The notes beneath the pieces were generated by a model. It saw only the letters and a program-made list of their open reading frames with translations. It was not told where the DNA came from and made no database searches. Below are positions 56,401 through 62,333 of a stretch of DNA of 64,000 bases, piece after piece. The first letter of the stretch is position 1. The number at the start of each line of letters is the position of its first letter. A program made the position numbers and the translations under genes. Source of the DNA: Rapidithrix thailandica (GTDB lineage Bacteria; Bacteroidota; Bacteroidia; Cytophagales; Flammeovirgaceae); assembly GCF_039710355.1 (NCBI RefSeq), contig NZ_JBDKWZ010000019.1:62001-126000 (forward strand), written 5' to 3'.

Positions 56401-57239
56401 CAGGGCCGTATGAAAGTATTGATGGCTTGGAATACCTGGACAAGGTGATTAATATTAGTCAAAAGGCAATCGGAAGAACCCCCCGTTCCAATCCGGCAAC
56501 CTATACCAAGCTATTTGATGACATACGGAAGGTGTTTTCTAAAACAAAAGAGGCACAGGAGCAAGGGTTGAAATACGCTGACTTTAGTTTTAATTCGGCT
56601 TCGGGCAGATGTGAAGTGTGTGAGGGGCAAGGTCAAGTGAAAGTAGAAATGCACTTTTTGGCCGATGTTTGGGTAACTTGTCCTGAGTGTGGAGGTAAAC
56701 GTTTCAATTCCAAAATACTCAAAGTTACTTATCAAGAGAAAAACATTTCTGAAGTGTTGGACCTGGATATTTTGGAGGCAATAGCCTTTTTCAAAGGGCA
56801 TAAAAAGATTCTACAGATACTCAATACCTTCAAACAGGTCGGTCTTGATTACATTAAGTTGGGGCAAAGTGCTACTACCTTTAGCGGGGGGGAAGCACAG
56901 CGAATTAAGCTGGCCAAAGAATTAAGCCGTCCCTCTAAAGGAAATGCCGTTTATGTATTGGACGAACCTACTACCGGATTACATTTTCACGATGTACAAC
57001 AACTCTTATACACATTGCATCAACTGGTAGCATTAGGAAACACGGTTATCATTATTGAACATAACCTGGATGTGGTGAAAACAGCCGATTGGGTCATTGA
57101 TATCGGTCCGGAAGGTGGGGAAAAAGGAGGCAATGTAGTAGGGCAATGCCATCCAAGAGACTTAATCAATAATGAAAGAAGTTATACGGGGCAAGCATTG
57201 AAAGAATACGCTGATTATTTTCAAATGGAAGAAGTGTAA
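53424..57239 (+). CDS. Transglutaminase-like domain fused to a full-length UvrA-like ATPase (probable self-resistance)
   Basis: A 1271-residue fusion. Residues ~40-150 resemble a transglutaminase-like domain with the triad Cys90 (LVCTAREYA), His128 (SDHWVCEFW) and Asp145 (WIKVDG). From residue ~318 a complete UvrA-like protein follows: Walker A GVSGSGKSS at 346, a retained UvrB-binding-type insertion (VEMLAPLVLQKREY), zinc-finger cysteines (CPNC, then CQDC; CEVC, then CPEC), signature LSGGEGQRVRLASQL, second Walker A near 958 and signature FSGGEAQRIKLAKEL. UvrA paralogues such as DrrC protect producers of DNA-binding antibiotics, so a self-resistance role is likely here. What the N-terminal domain does is unknown. 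It lies between the MATE exporter and the acyltransferase genes. Confidence 0.9.
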   Translation: MRERIKYYSVHSPATNPKEYTSFLDDLPSEVNDVCMAVQGLLVHFSAVSKANRMEENSRLFLARDIIKAINELDNSPLNKKREVKNKLVCTAREYALLICSVLIHKNIAARIRCGFASYIAEGYYSDHWVCEFWDGKTEQWIKVDGMLANEAQGGQSCRVKDGSFIESGKAWQLCRENKADENLFGYDLKRGIAFIRSNMLRDFAALNKIELMPWAVLWGYKSKQELRQEDYKKLDLLATLIVDNDVSWGKIRDFYQSETWISGPADHFLEEHSGQQERTVPTMEQSEKRMVIANDGRHKVREINSSEVKNVEIDPNLIQIKGAKQHNLKDIDLAIPKNKLVVITGVSGSGKSSIAFDTIYSESQRRFMSGLSLYVRKYMVQMEKPKVDFIYGLNPSIAIEQKTLSNNPRSTVGTITELSNYLRLLYSRVGQKNCTKCGCQIIPLSPLQIASKLYDHIPEGETVEMLAPLVLQKREYNNALFREYQEKGFSEFRVNGKRINVDIEEIPSPSELNTVELVWSKCTLEKLDSINRDEKLKQLAESIKELYDYSGQLLTVIHGDDELLFTSKLTCPNCATPFPELSAQHFSANSPLGMCQDCKGLGILQRIEPELIVENEDLSILDGALKWFGNLRENNRSSWPTGPLDVIYEHYGLDINAPWKDLPKSFHEVIFYGSGSEKIAMPSSLGMKSSLRTVKGLVPELSRLFFDSDSKTNRERYSIYMDQKTCTTCCGSGLRREAYNVTLGGYRISEVSSLSIEQAVAWVKGLYESIDGISYEIGKEILLELYNRFLFLMDVGLHYLTINRTAPTLSGGEGQRVRLASQLSSGIVGVLYVLDEPSIGLHPRDRGSLIKTLLKLRDIGNSVLVVEHDDQIMKEADWLIDIGPKAGVHGGELVAEGTPQQVMENLESLTGKYLSGKLVVSGDQKPVREIFSERWLTLKGATLHNLKNVSISLPIGKMTCVTGVSGSGKSSLIAGTLEPVLEQKLNNSTVEAGPYESIDGLEYLDKVINISQKAIGRTPRSNPATYTKLFDDIRKVFSKTKEAQEQGLKYADFSFNSASGRCEVCEGQGQVKVEMHFLADVWVTCPECGGKRFNSKILKVTYQEKNISEVLDLDILEAIAFFKGHKKILQILNTFKQVGLDYIKLGQSATTFSGGEAQRIKLAKELSRPSKGNAVYVLDEPTTGLHFHDVQQLLYTLHQLVALGNTVIIIEHNLDVVKTADWVIDIGPEGGEKGGNVVGQCHPRDLINNERSYTGQALKEYADYFQMEEV

Positions 57240-57246
57240 AAGTGAT

Positions 57247-57278
57247 CAGGGTTTCAGGATAACGTTCTGATAACCCTG
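57247..57278 (+). other. Hairpin after the UvrA-like gene
   Basis: CAGGGTT pairs with AACCCTG, and CAG with CTG inside it, eight bases past the stop. There is no T tail, so it may be a processing or partial termination site inside the cluster. Confidence 0.5.
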
Positions 57279-57397
57279 CTCCGGAACTACTCTTTGAGGT
57301 GGGGTATTTACCCTTTGCTTTAAATGCAGTAGTTGAGAATACTGTGGCTGTTATGTAATTACATGTGATCTTATATGAATACAAGAATTTTGCATTG

Positions 57398-58423
57398 ATG
57401 GACCATTTATCTGAAAGTATGCCCGTCAGAAGTGAAGTCGTTTTTCTTTTTTCTGGTCAAGGCAGTCAATTTCATCATATGGGAGAAGAGTTGATGGCGG
57501 AAAGCGATGTCTTTCGGAATACAATGAGGTATCTCGATAGGCAGGCTCAACGTCTTATAGGCTCCTCCGTTATTGATTATTTGTATAATCAAGAGGTGGG
57601 TCGGAGCCAACCTTTTGATAGATTGCTTTATTCTCATCCGGCCGTTTTCATGGTGCAGTATGCTTTAGTGCAAACACTGATACAGGCTGGGCTGAAACCG
57701 GATGCTGTTTGTGGATACAGTTTGGGAGAGAGTGTTGCCGCTGCGGTGAGTGAAATTGCCGATCCTTTGGATATCCTTACTAAAATGATCCATCAAGCCA
57801 AGTTGGTGGAAGAGATGATTCCGAAAGGAGGAATGTTGGCTATTTTAGATGATCCCGTAGCGTATTACAGAGTGCCATTGCTGTATACCCGTTCTAGCTT
57901 GGTAAGTACAAAGTCCAAGGCAAATCTCAAACAATTTGTTGTGGCCGCCACCAGTGAGGCTATGGCGGAGATAAAACAATATTTGTCAGCTCATAACATC
58001 GTATATCATCAATTGCCCGTATTGTATCCTTACCATTCCCATCATATGGATCCGTTATATGATCGTTATCAGTCGATAATTAATCCTATGGATTACAAAA
58101 AGCCAGCTGTTACATTTGTCTCTGCGGTTTATGGCCAGGAGTTGAAGGAAATTAACCAACAATATTGGTGGGACTTGCTTAGAGAGCCCATACACTTTCA
58201 GGAGTCAATACAATACCTTGAAGATCTTGGAGCCAAAACGTATATCGATATCAGTCCGTCCGGTGAGTTTACCGGTTATATCAATCTTTTAAAACAAGAA
58301 GGGTCAGCGTCTCAAGCACATGCTACATTGAGTCCTTGGCGGAGTTGTGGTATGAAAAATCTAAAGAACATTGTATCTCAAGCTTTGTACGGACGTCAAA
58401 TGGTACAAAACTATGAACTATAG
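57398..58423 (+). CDS. Discrete acyltransferase-fold protein, probably an acyl hydrolase of a trans-AT PKS
   Basis: A 341-residue acyltransferase-fold protein. FSGQGSQ starts the fold, the nucleophile is Ser108 in GYSLGE, and His213 (YPYHSHH) is the catalytic partner, at exactly the spacing (105) seen in the next protein. The Arg that grips the malonyl carboxylate in true malonyl transferases (Arg111 next door) is Gln133 here. Loss of this Arg and of the xAFH motif points to the PedC-like clade, which removes stalled acyl groups from carrier proteins. I chose ATG 57398; GTG 57365 and ATG 57419 are alternatives. The bifunctional AT-ER gene follows by 64 bases. Confidence 0.85.
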   Translation: MDHLSESMPVRSEVVFLFSGQGSQFHHMGEELMAESDVFRNTMRYLDRQAQRLIGSSVIDYLYNQEVGRSQPFDRLLYSHPAVFMVQYALVQTLIQAGLKPDAVCGYSLGESVAAAVSEIADPLDILTKMIHQAKLVEEMIPKGGMLAILDDPVAYYRVPLLYTRSSLVSTKSKANLKQFVVAATSEAMAEIKQYLSAHNIVYHQLPVLYPYHSHHMDPLYDRYQSIINPMDYKKPAVTFVSAVYGQELKEINQQYWWDLLREPIHFQESIQYLEDLGAKTYIDISPSGEFTGYINLLKQEGSASQAHATLSPWRSCGMKNLKNIVSQALYGRQMVQNYEL

Positions 58424-58487
58424 CGAAGGAAGTTTGCTGGCATTACTACAGGTCTAATCGTTTTTATGATTTAAAAAAACAATATTA

Positions 58488-60797
58488 ATGAAGGCATATA
58501 TTTTTCCAGGACAAGGTTCGCAAAAGAAAAAAATGGGTATTGATCTATTTGATAAATATCCGGAATTAGTATTCAAAGCGAGTGATATTTTGGGGTATGA
58601 TATTGCGGAGCTTTGTATACATGACCCTCAGAAACAACTGAGTCAAACCCAGTTTACACAGCCGTCTCTCTATGTAGTCAATGCCTTGCAGTTTCTGGAA
58701 ACGAAGAAATCAGGAGACACTCCTGCTTACTTGGCAGGGCATAGTTTGGGAGAGTACAATGCCTTGTTTGCTGCGTCTGTGTATGATTTTGAAACGGGGC
58801 TGCGTCTGGTAAAAAAGCGGGCTGAGATCATGGGCGAAATCAAGGGGGGAGGAATGGCTGCCGTCATAGGACTGAATAGAGATCGGATTAGCCGTATTCT
58901 CACAGATTTTCAGTTTGATACCATAGATATTGCCAATTATAATTCATCCGATCAGATAGTACTGTCAGGGTTAAGGGAAGATATTTTAAAAGCTAAAAAA
59001 GTATTTGAAGCGAACGGAGCAAAGCTCTATTTTCCATTAAACGTAAGCGGTGCATTTCATTCGCGATATATGAAAGTAGCTAAGGGGGAATTAGCCAACT
59101 TTCTTGAACCATTTGATTTCACTCCGCCCAAGATACCCGTAATTTCAAATGTTACGGCCCGTCCGTACAAGGAGGCGAATCTCAAGCAACTGTTAACCGA
59201 CCAACTGGACCATGAAGTAAAGTGGTATGAAAGTATTAGTTACATGATCGGCCAAGGAGTGGCTGAATTTGTGGAAACAGGTCCCGGTGATGTACTTACC
59301 AAAATGACTGGCTACATAAAGCAGAATCCGATGGTGATACCCATGGAGTCCGAAGAAGATCTTGAAGTGAAAGAGCGGTTGAACGAAACGCTGAAACCAA
59401 CGATAGGAGGGAATGGCTTGGGAGTAAAAAGCGCTGAACTGAAACCGGCACAATTGGGGTGTCCGGAGTTTATCAAAGATCACAAAGTGAAATATGCATA
59501 TGTGGCGGGCTCCATGTACAGAGGTATAGCCTCTAAAGAACTCGTGATAAGCATGGGGAAGGCTCGTATTTTGAGCTTTTTTGGAACCGGAGGGCTTGAT
59601 CTTGACACCATTGAAGAAGCCATAATCAGTATTCAAAATGCCCTTGGAGACGATTTGCCCTTTGGTATGAATCTTCTGCATAATCTTTACTCTCCTGAAA
59701 AGGAGATGATTACCGTGGAGATGTTTCTGAAACATAATATTCATCAAATTGAAGCCTCTGCTTATATGGGTATTACACCGGCCCTTGCCTATTTTAGGAT
59801 TAAAGGACTAAAAAGAGCTGAAAATGGAGAGGTATTGATTGGCAATAAGGTAATGGCTAAAATATCGAGACCTGAAGTAGCCGAAGCATTTATGAGCCCT
59901 GTTCCGGATTACATTGTGCAAAAATTATTGCAAGAGCATAAAATTACGGACGAGGAAGCAGCGCTCTCCAAGCAGGTCCCTGTGGCGGATGATGTATGTG
60001 CAGAAGCCGATTCGGCAGGACATACCGACCAAGGTTCCGCACTGACTCTGTATCCGGTGATAGTAAGATTGCGTGACCGGTTGATGCAAACTTATGCTTA
60101 CAAAAAGAAAATACGGGTAGGAGCTGCAGGAGGGATCGGTACTCCCGAGGCCATGGCAGCAGCGTTTTTATTAGGGGTGGATTTTGTGTTAACCGGATCT
60201 ATTAACCAATGTACAGTGCAGTCGGGAATAAGCGATGCGGCTAAAGATTTATTGCAAAAAATGAATGTGCAGGACACCGAATATGTGCCTGCCGGAGATA
60301 TGTTTGAACTAGGCGCTAAAGTGCAAGTACTGAAAAAGGGAATGTTTTTCCCTGCCCGGGCTAACAAGCTTCTGGAATTGTATAAACAACACGGGGGGCT
60401 TGACGAGCTTAGCGATAAAGACAAAAATCAACTTCAACAGCGGTACTTTAAGCGATCATTTGACGAAGTATTCGAAGAGGTGAAAGTATATAAAGGGGGA
60501 GAGGCCGAGACTATACGAAAGGCTGAGCAGAATCCTAAACAGAAGATGGCTCTTATTTTCAAATGGTACTTTGGCTATTCCACCCAGTTGGCCTTAAAGG
60601 GAGACACTGCCAATAAAGTTGATTATCAGATTCACTGTGGCCCTGCGCTGGGTGCATTTAATGAGTGGGTAAAAGGTACACCTCTGGAAAATTGGAGACA
60701 ACGAAATGTTGATGAAATCGCGGATAAGATGATGGGGGAATGTGCACACTACCTGGATCGTTTCTATCAGAACAAAAAAGAGTTGGTAAAGCACTAA
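58488..60797 (+). CDS. Bifunctional malonyl acyltransferase / trans-enoyl reductase (AT-ER) of a trans-AT PKS
   Basis: A 769-residue protein. Residues 1-300 are a malonyl-CoA acyltransferase: PGQGSQ at 8, nucleophile Ser86 in GHSLGEY, carboxylate-binding Arg111 and GAFH with His191. Residues ~310-769 are a PfaD-type FMN-dependent enoyl reductase (YAYVAGSMYRGIASKELVIS, VCAEADSAGHTDQG near 505, AAGGIGTPEAMAAAFLLG near 545). Such AT-ER fusions load malonyl units onto PKS modules that lack their own AT and reduce enoyl intermediates in trans; mupirocin MmpC and leinamycin LnmG are known examples. Its presence marks the locus as a trans-AT polyketide cluster. Confidence 0.94.
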   Translation: MKAYIFPGQGSQKKKMGIDLFDKYPELVFKASDILGYDIAELCIHDPQKQLSQTQFTQPSLYVVNALQFLETKKSGDTPAYLAGHSLGEYNALFAASVYDFETGLRLVKKRAEIMGEIKGGGMAAVIGLNRDRISRILTDFQFDTIDIANYNSSDQIVLSGLREDILKAKKVFEANGAKLYFPLNVSGAFHSRYMKVAKGELANFLEPFDFTPPKIPVISNVTARPYKEANLKQLLTDQLDHEVKWYESISYMIGQGVAEFVETGPGDVLTKMTGYIKQNPMVIPMESEEDLEVKERLNETLKPTIGGNGLGVKSAELKPAQLGCPEFIKDHKVKYAYVAGSMYRGIASKELVISMGKARILSFFGTGGLDLDTIEEAIISIQNALGDDLPFGMNLLHNLYSPEKEMITVEMFLKHNIHQIEASAYMGITPALAYFRIKGLKRAENGEVLIGNKVMAKISRPEVAEAFMSPVPDYIVQKLLQEHKITDEEAALSKQVPVADDVCAEADSAGHTDQGSALTLYPVIVRLRDRLMQTYAYKKKIRVGAAGGIGTPEAMAAAFLLGVDFVLTGSINQCTVQSGISDAAKDLLQKMNVQDTEYVPAGDMFELGAKVQVLKKGMFFPARANKLLELYKQHGGLDELSDKDKNQLQQRYFKRSFDEVFEEVKVYKGGEAETIRKAEQNPKQKMALIFKWYFGYSTQLALKGDTANKVDYQIHCGPALGAFNEWVKGTPLENWRQRNVDEIADKMMGECAHYLDRFYQNKKELVKH

Positions 60798-60976
60798 ATC
60801 ATGTGGATAGATTTTCACTTTATAATACCGTTTGATGATTGGTTATTGCATCCGGCAATGATTTTACACGGGTAATAATTTCTTGATTTAACGGAATAAA
60901 CCCTGTTTCAGCTTAAACCTGGGATGGGCTCAGTAGATGCATACGAACCGGGAAAACAGACTTAATTTCACTTGAA

Positions 60977-61636
60977 ATGAAAAACTATCTTGACATTACG
61001 GAAGACTTACATGAATACGTACTTTCTGTATCATTAAGGGAGCCGGCATTGCTAAAAAAGCAACGTGAACAGGTATCCGAAATGCCCATGTCAGCTATGC
61101 AAAGTGTACCGGAAGAAAGTCAGCTTTTGGTATTGTTGGTGAAGTTGATGGGAGCCAAACGCATTATTGAACTGGGTACTTTTACAGGATATACCACCTT
61201 ATGGATGGCCAAAGAATTACCACCTGACGGCAAAATAATCACCTGTGATATAGATGAAAACTGGACGGCAATAGCCCGTGAGTACTGGAAACAAGCCAAT
61301 GTAGAGGATAAGATAGATTCGCGTATCGGCCCGGCAATGGATACGTTGGATGAACTCATCAAAACGGGGCATAGCAATTATTTTGATTTTATATACATAG
61401 ATGCTGATAAACAGAACTACATTAATTATTACGAAAGAGCTCTTAAACTCGTAAGACCCGGAGGCTTGATCGGAATAGATAATGTGCTATGGGGAGGGAG
61501 TATTGTGGACCCGGTGAATCAAAGCGCGGAAGTTACGGCATTGCGGGAGCTGAATGCCAGACTGCTTTACGACAACAGAGTGACCATAAGCATGCTAACC
61601 ATAGCGGATGGATTAACATTGGCCATTCGAAATTAA
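60977..61636 (+). CDS. SAM-dependent O-methyltransferase (caffeoyl-CoA/catechol type)
   Basis: A 219-residue class I methyltransferase. The SAM-binding motif is RIIELGTFTGYTTLWMAKEL near residue 58, followed by IITCDIDENW, FDFIYIDADKQNYINYYE with the metal-binding Asp near 142, and VRPGGLIGIDNVLWGGSIVD near 163. These match the metal-dependent O-methyltransferase family acting on small hydroxylated substrates or carrier-bound intermediates. In this cluster it probably methylates a hydroxyl of the polyketide-peptide product. It lies 179 bases after the AT-ER gene; no transcription stop is evident between them. Confidence 0.9.
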   Translation: MKNYLDITEDLHEYVLSVSLREPALLKKQREQVSEMPMSAMQSVPEESQLLVLLVKLMGAKRIIELGTFTGYTTLWMAKELPPDGKIITCDIDENWTAIAREYWKQANVEDKIDSRIGPAMDTLDELIKTGHSNYFDFIYIDADKQNYINYYERALKLVRPGGLIGIDNVLWGGSIVDPVNQSAEVTALRELNARLLYDNRVTISMLTIADGLTLAIRN

Positions 61637-61767
61637 TTCTGAACGTATTTTTCAACACCTTAACAAATAAGAACTCTTAAAGCCAACATTCGGGGTGTAC
61701 CTCCGGGACAAGGCCATTGCGAAAGCTTTGTCAATTGGCGTAGAGGATTCATCTAAATTGTACAAAC

Positions 61768-62202
61768 ATGAAAAAACACCAAGATTTAATTTTCAAGAAC
61801 TTAAACATTCCGCTTTCTTCCATCCCGCATCATAACGATGTAGAGGGGATCGACAGGTTTTTTGCTGAAGGGTTTCCGGTGCATTTGGCGATTCACAAGA
61901 TCAGTGCAATCGACAAAAATGAAGAGCAGTATACAAAACCACATGCCCATGAAGATGAGGATGAAATTAACATATTGATTCCTGAAGAAGGTAGTGAGTT
62001 GGTATATGAAATACAGTTGGGCGATGAGCTTCATGTAGTGGAAGGAGCTAAAAGTGTTTGGATGCCTGCCGGCTTGAAACACGCTTCCAATGTCATCTCC
62101 GGTTCCGGCTATTTCATAGCAATAAGGATGAAAAAAGATACGGTGAAACAGGAAGAGCTGGCAGACCTGTCAGAAGCGGCGAGCAATACTGTTAGTCCTT
62201 AA
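61768..62202 (+). CDS. Small cupin-domain protein
   Basis: A 144-residue single-domain cupin. The metal-binding set is visible as His-x-His plus acidic residues in KPHAHEDEDEINIL near residue 50 and a second-motif His in MPAGLKHASNVI near 98. There is no signal peptide. Cupins in biosynthetic clusters act as epimerases, dioxygenases, cyclases or decarboxylases; which applies cannot be decided here. It sits between the methyltransferase and NRPS genes, separated from the latter by a perfect 26-bp palindrome. Confidence 0.8.
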   Translation: MKKHQDLIFKNLNIPLSSIPHHNDVEGIDRFFAEGFPVHLAIHKISAIDKNEEQYTKPHAHEDEDEINILIPEEGSELVYEIQLGDELHVVEGAKSVWMPAGLKHASNVISGSGYFIAIRMKKDTVKQEELADLSEAASNTVSP

Positions 62203-62216
62203 AAAAATATTAACGC

Positions 62217-62242
62217 ATACCTTGATAGGCCTATCAAGGTAT
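62217..62242. promoter_or_regulatory. Perfect 26-bp palindrome before the NRPS gene
   Basis: ATACCTTGATAGG is followed at once by its exact reverse complement, with no loop. It lies 15 bases after the cupin stop and 92 bases before the NRPS start. It looks like an operator for a dimeric regulator; as RNA it could also form a hairpin. Confidence 0.55.
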
Positions 62243-62333
62243 AATCGAAATTCCATATGAACACGGTGACCGTATATCGGATGGTCAATTTGCATAACAC
62301 TTCAATATCAAGTATCTAACGAACAACAGAAGC

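Noticed and set aside
61640..61767. Possible short coding remnant between the methyltransferase and cupin genes
   Set aside because: One frame reads as a plausible peptide (VYLRDKAIAKALSIGVEDS), but it has no start, no known family and is under 45 codons.
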